The notes: a model not told the origin generated them from the sequence alone. A stretch of 7,962 nucleotides of DNA from an uncultured Gaiellaceae bacterium (GCA_955652075.1 CATPAS010000175.1:1-7962), one strand, 5' to 3'. Counted from the stretch's first letter, positions 1 to 7,450 are shown. Translations and numbers: made by a program.

Positions 1-998
1 AGCTCACCTTCACCTATCTCGACGACGGCTACGACCCCGGGCATGCCGTCAACAACACCATCCGGCTCATTCAGCAGGAGCAGGTCCTCGCCGTGTTCAG
101 CTCGCTCGGGACGAGCAACAACCTCGCCGTGCGGAAGCTGCTGAACGACGCCAAGGTGCCTCAGCTGTACGTCTCTTCAGGCGCGACCACGTTCGGGCGC
201 GATTACAAGAAGTACCCGTGGACGATCGGGTACATCCCGCCGTACTCCGAGGAGGGTCAGCTCTACGGGCAGTACGTCGTCAAGAACCTCAAGAAGGCAA
301 AGATCGCCGTCCTCTATCAGAACGACGACTACGGGCGGGATCTGCTCGGTGGTCTGAAGCGCGGGCTCGGCTCGAAGGTGAAGTCGATTGTCGCGAGCGT
401 CGGCTACGACCCGACCTCGACCGACGTTCAGCCGCAGGTGACACAGCTCAAGGCTTCGAAGGCAAACGTCCTGATGGTCTTTGCCTTCGGGAAGTCCTCC
501 CTCCAGGCCTTCAATGCCGTTTCGCGGCTCGCGTGGAAGCCGCAGATCTTCGTCAACGACGTGTCGTCCGCGTCCGCGCTGATGGCGATCGTCCCGAAGG
601 ACGCGGCGAACGGATCGATCTCGATCGTGTTCGGCAAGGATCCCGCGTCTCCGCTCTGGCGCAACGACAAGGGGATCAGGCTCTTCCAGTCGATCCTCAC
701 GAAGTACGGCTCGAGCATCAACTCGCGCGACCTGAAGGACGGCTATTTCACGGCAGGAATGGCGACGGCCTACACGATGGTCGACACGCTCAAGAAGGCC
801 GGGAAGAATCTCACCCGACAGAGCGTGATGAACGCGGCCACGCACCTGAACGAGAAGGGCAATCCCTTCGTGCTGCCGGGCATCGTCATCCATACGACGC
901 CGTCGAGCCGATTTCCGCTCACGCAGGTTCGGCTCCAGCGCTGGTCGAACAACGCCTGGCATCCGTTCGGCAAGCTGATCTCGGCCAATCCGGGCTGA
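1..998 (+). CDS. ABC transporter substrate-binding protein, branched-chain amino acid type (5' truncated)
   Basis: Extracytoplasmic solute-binding protein of the type 1 periplasmic-binding fold (Peripla_BP_6 / LivK-like), which captures a ligand outside the membrane and delivers it to an ABC permease; amino acids or amides are the usual ligands, but the true ligand cannot be read here. The reading frame is open from base 3 with no stop before TGA at 996-998, giving 331 visible residues. Family proteins are usually about 400 residues, so the signal peptide and first strand/helix units lie off the left edge. The GTG at 93 is internal, because the preceding residues (LTFTYLDDGYDPGHAVNNT) already match the family. 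Recognisable blocks are VFSSLGTSNNLAV near residue 32, LYVSSGATTFG, KIAVLYQNDDYGRDLLGGLK and the C-terminal RLQRWSNNAWHPFG. The C-terminus looks complete. The transporter partners are not in the window. Certain as a family member, uncertain as to substrate. Confidence 0.9.
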   Translation, partial: LTFTYLDDGYDPGHAVNNTIRLIQQEQVLAVFSSLGTSNNLAVRKLLNDAKVPQLYVSSGATTFGRDYKKYPWTIGYIPPYSEEGQLYGQYVVKNLKKAKIAVLYQNDDYGRDLLGGLKRGLGSKVKSIVASVGYDPTSTDVQPQVTQLKASKANVLMVFAFGKSSLQAFNAVSRLAWKPQIFVNDVSSASALMAIVPKDAANGSISIVFGKDPASPLWRNDKGIRLFQSILTKYGSSINSRDLKDGYFTAGMATAYTMVDTLKKAGKNLTRQSVMNAATHLNEKGNPFVLPGIVIHTTPSSRFPLTQVRLQRWSNNAWHPFGKLISANPG

Positions 999-1085
999 GG
1001 ACTAGCTACAGGGCTCAGGCTGGGTGCCGACCATCGCTTCGAGGGCGCGGGTGGTCGACGCGTGGGCGAAGCAAGAGCGTTCGCA
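999..1085. other. Convergent intergenic spacer with GC-rich imperfect hairpin
   Basis: An 87-base gap between two converging genes. GCTTCG (1036-1041) can pair with CGAAGC (1067-1072), and CGCG at 1046-1049 with CGCG at 1059-1062, forming one long imperfect hairpin. No T-tract follows on either strand, so it is not a standard Rho-independent terminator. It could serve as a bidirectional terminator of the U-less kind proposed for actinobacteria, but that is speculative. Confidence 0.25.
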
Positions 1086-2315
1086 TCAGCGCATGTTGCC
1101 CGTGTGACCGAGGGAGTATCTCCCTGGTTGCGGCCAGAGACAGAGGCCGTGCGGGCTGGAGCCGACCGGGATGCGCGCGATCAGTCTGCCCGTGCGCGTG
1201 TCGATCGCGTAGACCACGGAGTTGTAACGGCCGGACAGCCAGAGCACCTTGCCGTTCGCGGAGACGTCGCCCATGTCCGGGCTGCCGCCGCCGGGGATGT
1301 GCCATTTTGCGACGACCTTGCGCGTCCGGAACGAGATCACCGACACGCTGCCCTCGTTGCGGTTGGCGACGTAGAGCACCTTGCCGTTACGTCCGACGAC
1401 GAGCCCGTGGGCACCGGCTCCAGTGTGAATGAAGCCGATCACCTTGAAGCGGGCCGGGTCGACCTCCCACACGCCGCCTGCTGCGAGGTCGGCGACATAG
1501 AACACCTTCGCGTCGGGTGACGAGCGGACATCCTGCGGCACCGAGAACGCGCGCGGGAGCGTACGAACGGCCATGACGCGGAACCGGCGGACGTCGACCT
1601 TCAGGAGGCGGCCGGAGAACTCACAGCTCGCGATCACGTAGTGGCCGTTCGGCGAGAAGTCCATGTGGTTGACGCCGGCGCACGGGACGGTGAGCGCGCG
1701 CACGAGGTGAAAGGTGTGCGCGTTGCGGAAATCCAGACGATGGAGGCGCTCCGCTACCACGATCGCGTACCGTCCGTCGATGGTGAAGTACAGGTTGTAC
1801 GGATCGTCGACTGGAAACGGCTTCCCCGGCCGGCCGGTGAGTGGATCGATCGGCGTCAGCGTGTTGCCGACGTCGTCGTTGACGTAGAGCGTCTTCAGGT
1901 CGTGAGAGGGTGTGACGTGCTGCGGCAGCGCGCCGACTGGAAAACGCCCGACGACCTTGTACGTCCGCGGGTTGATCACGTCGACCGAGTCGCTGGCGCT
2001 GTTGGGGACGTAGACCCGCGCCAAAGCCCGTCGCGCAACCGGGCTGATCATCCCAGCGTGGTCATAGGCGTAGAGGTCGAGCGGGCCGGTTTGGGCGTTG
2101 CGACTATGGATGATCTTCTTCGGCTTCTTGATCTTCGGCTGGTGGCTGACGGCCGGGTCGGGGCTCGCCTGGGCGGTAGGGTTGGCCGCCACGTGCCGGT
2201 TCCAGGCGATGACCCCGATCTCCGCAGCTATTAGGGCGATGCCAAGGAGAAATGCAATGCGGACCCGTCGGGCTCCCTTTCGACGTCGGGGTCTCACCGG
2301 CCGCCATGATGGCAC
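1086..2315 (-). CDS. Membrane-anchored YVTN-type beta-propeller protein
   Basis: A 409-residue protein of unknown function. The N-terminus is basic (residues 5-19, many Arg) followed by one hydrophobic segment at about 20-38, which suggests a signal anchor with the rest outside the cytoplasm. A Pro/Lys-rich linker (46-70) leads to a propeller of about seven repeats, with blade strands near 101 (RVYVPNSASDSVDVIN), 142, 185, 226, 271, 313 (KVLYVANRNEGSVSVI) and 357. The pattern of x-YVaN-x-sVsVID-x-T-x-kVva-x-PVG is that of the YVTN family, which usually acts as a binding scaffold. The last 20 residues (around WPQPGRYSLGHTGNMR) form a distinctive tail after the last blade. The start is GTG at 2315 with GGGAGG only two bases upstream; no earlier start exists before an in-frame stop, and GTG at 2297 is the alternative. 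The start is divergent from the flippase-like gene and the end convergent with the transporter gene. Confidence 0.85.
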   Translation of the reverse strand: MPSWRPVRPRRRKGARRVRIAFLLGIALIAAEIGVIAWNRHVAANPTAQASPDPAVSHQPKIKKPKKIIHSRNAQTGPLDLYAYDHAGMISPVARRALARVYVPNSASDSVDVINPRTYKVVGRFPVGALPQHVTPSHDLKTLYVNDDVGNTLTPIDPLTGRPGKPFPVDDPYNLYFTIDGRYAIVVAERLHRLDFRNAHTFHLVRALTVPCAGVNHMDFSPNGHYVIASCEFSGRLLKVDVRRFRVMAVRTLPRAFSVPQDVRSSPDAKVFYVADLAAGGVWEVDPARFKVIGFIHTGAGAHGLVVGRNGKVLYVANRNEGSVSVISFRTRKVVAKWHIPGGGSPDMGDVSANGKVLWLSGRYNSVVYAIDTRTGRLIARIPVGSSPHGLCLWPQPGRYSLGHTGNMR

Positions 2316-2365
2316 GACCTCCCGCCGGAGCGGACCTTCTTAACGTTGTTCTCATTTCGTGCCGA

Positions 2366-2371
2366 TAGCGT
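2366..2371 (+). promoter_or_regulatory. Putative -10 box (TAGCGT) for the flippase-like gene
   Basis: TAGCGT fits the actinobacterial TANNNT -10 pattern and ends seven bases before an in-frame GTG at 2379, the geometry expected if transcription starts on the first base of the start codon. No convincing -35 is visible. The box lies in the short region between the divergent propeller gene and this gene. Confidence 0.35.
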
Positions 2372-2378
2372 GAGGGAC

Positions 2379-3428
2379 GTGTTGAGCGAGCACACAGGTT
2401 CCCGCTTCTTCGACGAGCTCGCACTGGGTCAGCTCGGGTCGATGCGCCGCAAGTACGCGGTGGGCGCCGGGCTCCTGCTTGCTGCGGCCATCGCGATCGG
2501 CATGACCCGGCTGGGGCGCGGAACGTTCGGCAACGCTCTCCACGACCTGGCGGGCGCTCAGCCCGGGTGGATCGTCGTCGCGGCCACCTCGTTCGTGGTG
2601 GGCCTCCTCGCCTCGTCGGCCGGCTGGCGCGTTGGGCTTCGCGCTTGTGGTGGCAGCACGGGCTTCATCCAGATCTCTGCCCGCTACGCGATGGGCTCGC
2701 TCGTCAATTCGCTCGCGCCCGCGCATCTCGGCGGAGCGGTACGGCTCGGGCTGCTCTCGCGGACGCTGCCCGGCAACGACCGGCTGTGGCGTGCAGGGGG
2801 TGTCGCTGCTTCGGTGGCCGCAGCGCGTACATTCGTCCTGGCCGCGTTGATCGTTCCGGCGGCCGTCGTCGGCAGGGTCCCGCTCTGGCCGGCACCGTTG
2901 CTGGTTCTCGGCGTCGTCGCCGTGCTCGTCGTCGGCACGCGCCTGAGTGCCAGGACAGCAGGCCGGATCGGCAGCCTGCTCCAGATTTTCCGGTCCGTCG
3001 GGCGCTCACCTCGTGAGGGCGCCGCCTTGTTCGCGTGGATCGGCTGCTCCTGCGTCGCGCGAGTCGTAGCCGCCGTCGCGATCGCGTTGTCACTCGGCGT
3101 CCCGCATCCCTTCCTGGTTGCTGTCGTGCTGCTGGCGGCAATGGCGCTCGCAGGCGTGTTCCCTCTGACACCCGGCAACTTCGGGGCCGGTGCGGGCGCT
3201 GCGACGCTCGCCTTGCACGGCACGGGCGTCGGCCTGGGCTCCGCGCTGGCGCTGGGCTTTGCCTTTCAGGCCGTCGAGACGTTCGCCGGGGTGACGGTGG
3301 GCCTCGCCGGAGCCGCCGTCCTCGCCGCCCCCGGAACCCGGATCCGGCGTTGGTCGATGGCCGCTGCAGGAAGTGCGGCCGTGCTGGTCGCAACCGTGCT
3401 CGGCGTCGCCTCAGTCGATTTCATCTGA
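2379..3428 (+). CDS. Flippase-like integral membrane protein, UPF0104 / LPG synthase TM family
   Basis: A 349-residue polytopic membrane protein related to the flippase domain of MprF and to YbhN/AglD-type proteins (lysylphosphatidylglycerol synthase TM region). Members are thought to move or handle lipid-linked substrates; the substrate here is unknown and no aminoacyl-transferase domain is fused. Hydrophobic segments lie near residues 25-44, 63-81, 138-164, 170-188, 215-240, 243-263, 284-317 and 326-345. Family hallmarks are SLVNSLAPAHLGGAVRLGLL (about 107-126) and FPLTPGNFGAGAGA (about 261-274), the latter being the conserved Pro/Gly loop. The start is uncertain: GTG 2379 follows TAGCGT at leaderless spacing; TTG 2382 has GAGGG five bases upstream; ATG 2442 would give 328 residues starting MRRKYAVGAG; an upstream TTG at 2346 is less likely because codons before 2370 lack the GC-rich third positions. 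fbiC follows 38 bases downstream. Confidence 0.8.
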   Translation: MLSEHTGSRFFDELALGQLGSMRRKYAVGAGLLLAAAIAIGMTRLGRGTFGNALHDLAGAQPGWIVVAATSFVVGLLASSAGWRVGLRACGGSTGFIQISARYAMGSLVNSLAPAHLGGAVRLGLLSRTLPGNDRLWRAGGVAASVAAARTFVLAALIVPAAVVGRVPLWPAPLLVLGVVAVLVVGTRLSARTAGRIGSLLQIFRSVGRSPREGAALFAWIGCSCVARVVAAVAIALSLGVPHPFLVAVVLLAAMALAGVFPLTPGNFGAGAGAATLALHGTGVGLGSALALGFAFQAVETFAGVTVGLAGAAVLAAPGTRIRRWSMAAAGSAAVLVATVLGVASVDFI

Positions 3429-3454
3429 GTTTCCGTAGCTCCTAGGCTGGGATC

Positions 3455-3460
3455 TAAGCT
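3455..3460 (+). promoter_or_regulatory. Putative -10 box (TAAGCT) for leaderless fbiC transcript
   Basis: TAAGCT matches TANNNT and ends six bases before the fbiC ATG at 3467. No Shine-Dalgarno sequence precedes that ATG, so a leaderless mRNA starting at the A of ATG would explain both observations. A second TANNNT match, TAGGCT, lies at 3443-3448. No good -35 is visible. Confidence 0.4.
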
Positions 3461-3466
3461 CCTCTG

Positions 3467-5800
3467 ATGGAGCTCCTCGCCCGGCCGCTCGACGAGCTCT
3501 GTGAGGAAGCGCGGGCGCTGCGCGAGGAGGGCCACGGCCGGCTCGTCACGTACTCGCCGAAGGTCTTCATCCCGCTGACGAAGCTCTGCCGGGACGTGTG
3601 TCACTACTGCACGTTCGCGCGTCCGCCGCGCCGCGGCGAGCGGGCGTACCTGAGCGACGACGAGGTCCTCGACATCGCTCGCGCCGGTGCTGCGGTCGGC
3701 TGCCGCGAGGCGCTGTTCACGCTCGGCGACAAGCCGGAGCTGCGGTACCGCGCCGCACGCGAAGAGCTCGAAGCGATCGGATGCCAAACGACACTCGAGT
3801 ACCTCGCTCGTGCGGCTGAAGCCGTGCTCGAGGAGACGGGCCTCCTGCCACATCTCAACCCCGGCGCCATGACGAGGGACGATGTCCGAGCGCTTCGGCC
3901 CGTGAGCGCGTCGATGGGCCTGATGCTCGAGACGACCTCGCCGCGCCTCTCCAAACGAGGCGGTCCGCATTTCGGCTCACCGGACAAGCTCCCGGCCCGC
4001 CGTCTCGAGACGATCGCGGCCGCCGGTGACGAGCGGGTTCCCTTCACGACCGGGCTGCTGATCGGGATCGGCGAGTCGCGCGCCGAGCGCATCGAGGCGC
4101 TGCTCGCGATTCGCGAGCTCGCCGAGCGCCATCGGCACGTGCAGGAGGTGATCATCCAGAACTTCCGGGCGAAGGCCGGGACGCGCATGGCCGCCGCACC
4201 CGAGCCCGAGCTCGACGACCTGCTCTGGACGATCGCCGTCGCGCGCATCCTGCTCGGTCCCCGTGCGCATCTGCAGGCGCCGCCGAATCTGTCCTATGAC
4301 GACTTCCCGCGCCTGCTCGACGCTGGAATCGACGACTGGGGCGGCGTCTCGCCCGTGACGATCGACCACGTGAACCCCGAGGCGCCCTGGCCCGAGCTCG
4401 ACCGGCTGCGCACGGCCACAGAGAGCCGAGGCCTCGAGCTCGCGCCTCGACTGCCCGTCTATCCCGAATGGATCTCCGGGAAATGGATCGATCCCGGCGT
4501 CATGCCGGCGGTGTTGCGCGCCTCGGACTCGCTCGGGCTGGCGCGCGAAGACGGCTGGTCGCCGGGGGAGGACGTGTCGATCCCGTTCTTCCCACGCGAC
4601 GCCCTGCCGATCGACACACGAGCAGAGCTGGGGGAGGAGGAGATCGCGCGCCTCTTTCGCGCACGCGGCCACGAACGCGACCGGGTGCTTGCGGCCGCCG
4701 ACACCCTCAGGCGCGAGGTGTGCGGCGACGAGGTCAGCTATGTCGTCACGCGGAACATCCAGTACACGAACGTCTGTTACTTCCGCTGCGGCTTCTGTGC
4801 GTTCTCGAAGGGGAAGCTGGCGGCGAACCTGCGTGGTGCCCCTTACCTCGTGCCCCATGAGGAGATCGTGCGGCGCTGCGAGGAAGCGTGGGAGCGCGGC
4901 GCGACCGAGGTCTGCCTGCAGGGCGGGATCCATCCGGCATTCACGGGCGACTACTACCTGTCCGTCGTCCAAGCGATCAAAGAAGCGGTTCCCGGGCTAC
5001 ACGTGCACGCTTTCTCTGCGCTCGAGGTCTGGCAGGGGGCGGCAACGCTCGCGCTCTCGCTCGAGGACTACCTCACGAAGTTGCGGGACGCCGGGCTCAG
5101 CTCGCTGCCCGGGACGGCAGCCGAGATTCTCGACGACGAGGTGCGGCAGACCATCTGCCCGGACAAGGTGACAACTGCGCAGTGGCTCCACGTGCACGAC
5201 GTCGCGCACCGGGTCGGCCTGCGCTCGAACGTGACGATGATGTTCGGCCACGTGGAGAGCCCGCGCAACTGGGCGCGTCATCTGGTTCGCGCGCGCCGGC
5301 AGCAACGCTCGAGCGGCGGCTTCACCGAGTTCGTGCCGCTGCCGTTCGTGCACATGGAAGCCCCGATGTGGCTGCGTGGCCAGGCGCGTTCGGGCCCGAC
5401 GTTCGGGGAGACGCTGCTCGTGCACGCGGTCGCACGGCTCGCGCTGCATCCGTGGATCACCAACATTCAGGTCTCGTGGGTCAAGCTCGGTGCGCAGGGC
5501 GTTGCGGCCGCGCTGCGCGCAGGTGTGAACGATCTCGGCGGCACGCTGATGAACGAGTCGATCTCGCGTTCCGCCGGAGCCGAGCACGGGCAGGAGTTCG
5601 CGCCGGAGTCGATGGAGGAGCTGATCCGCTCGGCAGGCCGCATCCCGCGCCAGCGCACGACGCTGTACGGCGACGCGCCCGAAGAGCGGCGGCTCGCGTC
5701 ATACGGCGCGGCCCCGCTGGCGGAATCGTGGAACCCCCCGGTGAAGGACGCGCGCCTCGTCGCGCCGCCCAGGCTCGTCCGGCCGGGGTTCGCCGCCTAA
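3467..5800 (+). CDS. fbiC: FO synthase, bifunctional CofG-CofH fusion
   Basis: A 777-residue cytoplasmic enzyme with two radical-SAM halves that builds FO (7,8-didemethyl-8-hydroxy-5-deazariboflavin), the chromophore of coenzyme F420. The CofH half joins a tyrosine-derived fragment to 5-amino-6-(D-ribitylamino)uracil and the CofG half cyclises the product. Both cluster motifs are complete: CRDVCHYC at residues 41-48 (C41, C45, C48; CofG) and CYFRCGFC at 437-444 (C437, C441, C444; CofH). Other CofG blocks are LFTLGDKPE, TGLLPHLNPG, QNFRAKAGTRMA and DDWGGVSPVTIDHVNPEAPWP without its final residue; CofH blocks are QGGIHP (485-490), PGTAAEILDDEVR and GFTEFVPLPFVH. It is shorter than the mycobacterial enzyme (about 856) through a shorter N-terminus and inter-domain linker. 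ATG 3467 is chosen because C41 then sits at normal distance; it has no Shine-Dalgarno. The stop overlaps the convergent lysA stop. The fusion form is typical of actinobacteria. F420 synthesis partners are not in the window. Confidence 0.96.
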   Translation: MELLARPLDELCEEARALREEGHGRLVTYSPKVFIPLTKLCRDVCHYCTFARPPRRGERAYLSDDEVLDIARAGAAVGCREALFTLGDKPELRYRAAREELEAIGCQTTLEYLARAAEAVLEETGLLPHLNPGAMTRDDVRALRPVSASMGLMLETTSPRLSKRGGPHFGSPDKLPARRLETIAAAGDERVPFTTGLLIGIGESRAERIEALLAIRELAERHRHVQEVIIQNFRAKAGTRMAAAPEPELDDLLWTIAVARILLGPRAHLQAPPNLSYDDFPRLLDAGIDDWGGVSPVTIDHVNPEAPWPELDRLRTATESRGLELAPRLPVYPEWISGKWIDPGVMPAVLRASDSLGLAREDGWSPGEDVSIPFFPRDALPIDTRAELGEEEIARLFRARGHERDRVLAAADTLRREVCGDEVSYVVTRNIQYTNVCYFRCGFCAFSKGKLAANLRGAPYLVPHEEIVRRCEEAWERGATEVCLQGGIHPAFTGDYYLSVVQAIKEAVPGLHVHAFSALEVWQGAATLALSLEDYLTKLRDAGLSSLPGTAAEILDDEVRQTICPDKVTTAQWLHVHDVAHRVGLRSNVTMMFGHVESPRNWARHLVRARRQQRSSGGFTEFVPLPFVHMEAPMWLRGQARSGPTFGETLLVHAVARLALHPWITNIQVSWVKLGAQGVAAALRAGVNDLGGTLMNESISRSAGAEHGQEFAPESMEELIRSAGRIPRQRTTLYGDAPEERRLASYGAAPLAESWNPPVKDARLVAPPRLVRPGFAA

Positions 5801-7044
5801 ACGTCGAACGCGAGCAGATCGTCCAGCGACTCGCGTCTGCGGATCAGCTCGGCACGTCCGTCCGCGACGAGCACCGCGGCGGGCCGCGGCACGCCGTTGT
5901 AGTTCGACGCCATCGCCAGCGTGTAGGCGCCCGTGGCCGGGACGGCCAGGAGATCGTCCCGCCGCGGGGCGGGTAGCTCGACGCTGTCGATGAGGACGTC
6001 GCCGGACTCGCAATGCTTGCCCGCAATGCGGTAGGTGCCGGTGGTGGGCTCGTCGGCGCGGTTCGCCAGCAGCGCGTCGTAGCGCGAGCCGTAGAGCTGC
6101 GGGCGCGGGTTGTCGGACATGCCGCCGTCCACCGCCGCGTACGCGACGCCAGTCGTCCGCTTGAGGGCGCCGACACGGTAGAGCGTGAATCCCGCAGTTC
6201 CGACGAGCGAGCGGCCCGGCTCGAAGATCACCCTGGCCGGCTCCGTCCAGTGCTGGCGCAGGCGGACGAGCAGCTCCCGTGCGAACTCCTCTGGTTGCGG
6301 CACAGCCGGCTCGGCCAATGAGTGCCGGACCGCGAGACCGCCGCCCAGATCGAACACGCGCGGCGTCCAATCGAGCTCGGTTCGGCAACGAAGCGCGACG
6401 TCGACCAGCCGCTTCACGGCAAGCAGGCTTTCGGCGCTACGCGTGAGCTGTGAGCCGATATGAACGTGGAGACCTGCAACGTCGAGCCCTGCAGACCGCG
6501 CTTCGCTCACAGCGGCCACGGCGTCGTCGGCGACCAGCCCGAACTTCGACTCCGCGTGCGCGGTCTGGATCGCCCGATGCGTCTCCGCCTCGATGCCGGG
6601 AGTGACACGGATCAGAACCGTTTCGACCCCGGCGGCCCGTGCGCGGGCGGCTTCGTCGAGCGCATCGAGGACGACCAGCGCCCCGGCAGTCGCCGCCGCC
6701 TCGAGTTCCTCGTCGGACTTGTTGTTGCCGTGGAAGACGATCCGGTCCCCGGGGACAGCTGCGCGCAGGGCGAACTCCAGCTCGCCGCGGGTCGAGACGT
6801 CGGCGCCAAGCCCCTCGGCGGCGAGGAGGCGGAGCAGTGCAACGTTCGGAAACGCCTTGGTCCCGTACACGACGAGCGCATCGGGGTCCACGCGCGCGTA
6901 CGCGCGCGCACGCGCGAGTACGGTGTCCCGGCAGTAGACGACGAGAGGCGTGCCGTATTCGTCCGCGAGTGCCGACGCGCGGACGCCGCCGACGGCCAGC
7001 TCGCCGTCCTCGACGGTCGCCGTGTCCGGAAAGAGCTCGATCAG
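5797..7044 (-). CDS. lysA: Diaminopimelate decarboxylase, probable non-canonical CTG start
   Basis: PLP-dependent fold type III decarboxylase converting meso-diaminopimelate to L-lysine, the last step of lysine synthesis. Numbered from CTG 7044 the protein is 415 residues, normal for the family. Visible parts are YGTKAF with the PLP-binding lysine K63, HVHIGSQ (H193, H195), the glycine loop DLGGGLAVR (234-236), EPGR (275-278), VDGGMSDNPRPQLYG, the CES motif with catalytic C345/E346, and SNYNGVPRP (Y382). The first ATG/GTG/TTG in frame is GTG 6891, but that would delete about 50 residues. The upstream codons in the same frame read LIELFPDTATVEDGELAVGG and then SALADEYGTPLVVYC, a standard N-terminus of this family. 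Between 6891 and the in-frame stop at 7123-7125 there is no ATG, GTG or TTG. CTG 7044 is 13 bases after the cupin stop, so translation is probably coupled. A base error or mutation of ATG to CTG is the main alternative. Confidence 0.9.
   Translation of the reverse strand: MIELFPDTATVEDGELAVGGVRASALADEYGTPLVVYCRDTVLARARAYARVDPDALVVYGTKAFPNVALLRLLAAEGLGADVSTRGELEFALRAAVPGDRIVFHGNNKSDEELEAAATAGALVVLDALDEAARARAAGVETVLIRVTPGIEAETHRAIQTAHAESKFGLVADDAVAAVSEARSAGLDVAGLHVHIGSQLTRSAESLLAVKRLVDVALRCRTELDWTPRVFDLGGGLAVRHSLAEPAVPQPEEFARELLVRLRQHWTEPARVIFEPGRSLVGTAGFTLYRVGALKRTTGVAYAAVDGGMSDNPRPQLYGSRYDALLANRADEPTTGTYRIAGKHCESGDVLIDSVELPAPRRDDLLAVPATGAYTLAMASNYNGVPRPAAVLVADGRAELIRRRESLDDLLAFDV
6889..6916. 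repeat. Alternating purine-pyrimidine CG-rich tract inside lysA
   Basis: Twenty-eight bases alternate strictly pyrimidine-purine and are almost all CG steps. They contain an 18-base perfect palindrome at 6891-6908 (eight bases of CG repeat, TA, eight bases of CG repeat). This is the kind of sequence that can adopt Z-DNA or slip in replication. It encodes the Ala/Arg-rich helix ARARAYARV just before the PLP-lysine strand of lysA, so coding constraint plus high GC is a sufficient explanation. Confidence 0.6.
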
Positions 7045-7057
7045 CTGATTCTGCGCG

Positions 7058-7450
7058 TTACTCGCTCCACCAGCCCTGAACCATCTCGGCGTCGCCGGGG
7101 CCCGTGTTCGGGGCTCCCACGATCAGGAACTCCGCGCCCTCGTCGCCGGCCTCGATCGACCGCATCGTGTCCTTGTGGACCCGAACAGCGTCCCACTGCT
7201 TGAGATCCTTCACCTCGTCCTCGATCTTCATCCGCGCGGCGCCGCTGACCAGGACATAGACCTCTTCCTGGTTCTTGTGCTTATGGCCGAAAGGAAGTCG
7301 AAAACCTGGCGCCACCCTGCAGTAGCTGAGGCCGGACTGCTCGAGCCCCAGAGGGACACGGGCCATTCGGAACTCGAGGTCAGGCGAAAGGCCGAAGTTC
7401 GTCGCCTGATCGTCGGCATCCTTGAGATTGAGATGTGTGTAATCGCTCAT
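7058..7450 (-). CDS. Small single-domain cupin protein
   Basis: A 130-residue cytoplasmic protein with one conserved beta-barrel cupin domain. Cupin motif 1 is clear: G55-H56-K57-H58, then E63 and G70 (HxHx4Ex6G), giving three of the usual metal ligands. Motif 2, normally PxGxxHxxxN, reads VHKDTMRSIEAG (about 90-103), so the fourth ligand histidine is absent. A metal site with altered geometry, or a non-catalytic binding role, is possible. The function is unknown; similar short cupins are common in actinobacteria. ATG 7450 is preceded by TACAGT seven bases upstream, and GGAG lies only two bases from the ATG, so a leaderless start is favoured. It ends 13 bases before the likely lysA start and is probably the first gene of a cupin-lysA operon, divergent from leuS. 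Confidence 0.85.
   Translation of the reverse strand: MSDYTHLNLKDADDQATNFGLSPDLEFRMARVPLGLEQSGLSYCRVAPGFRLPFGHKHKNQEEVYVLVSGAARMKIEDEVKDLKQWDAVRVHKDTMRSIEAGDEGAEFLIVGAPNTGPGDAEMVQGWWSE

Noticed and set aside
177..962. Long open frame antisense to the transporter gene
   Set aside because: Arg/Asp/Val-rich composition without any recognisable domain; an expected by-product of GC-rich coding DNA opposite a clear family protein.
999..1085. Intrinsic terminator between the convergent transporter and propeller genes
   Set aside because: A GC-rich hairpin can form but there is no T-tract on either strand; kept only as a low-confidence note.
2104..2307. ATG at 2307 (minus) with well-spaced GGGAGG as the start of the propeller gene
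   Set aside because: It is out of frame with the signal anchor and propeller repeats, and its product has no recognisable features. It could matter only if there is a frame error near 2300.
3977..4972. 331-codon open frame antisense to fbiC
   Set aside because: Lies wholly opposite a strongly conserved bifunctional enzyme; no domain or ribosome site seen.
6889..6891. GTG at 6891 as the lysA start
   Set aside because: It would remove about 50 residues that are recognisably part of the family and are encoded in the same open frame upstream.
6460..7203. 247-codon open frame antisense to lysA and the cupin gene
   Set aside because: It mirrors codon bias of the real genes on the other strand and shows no domain.
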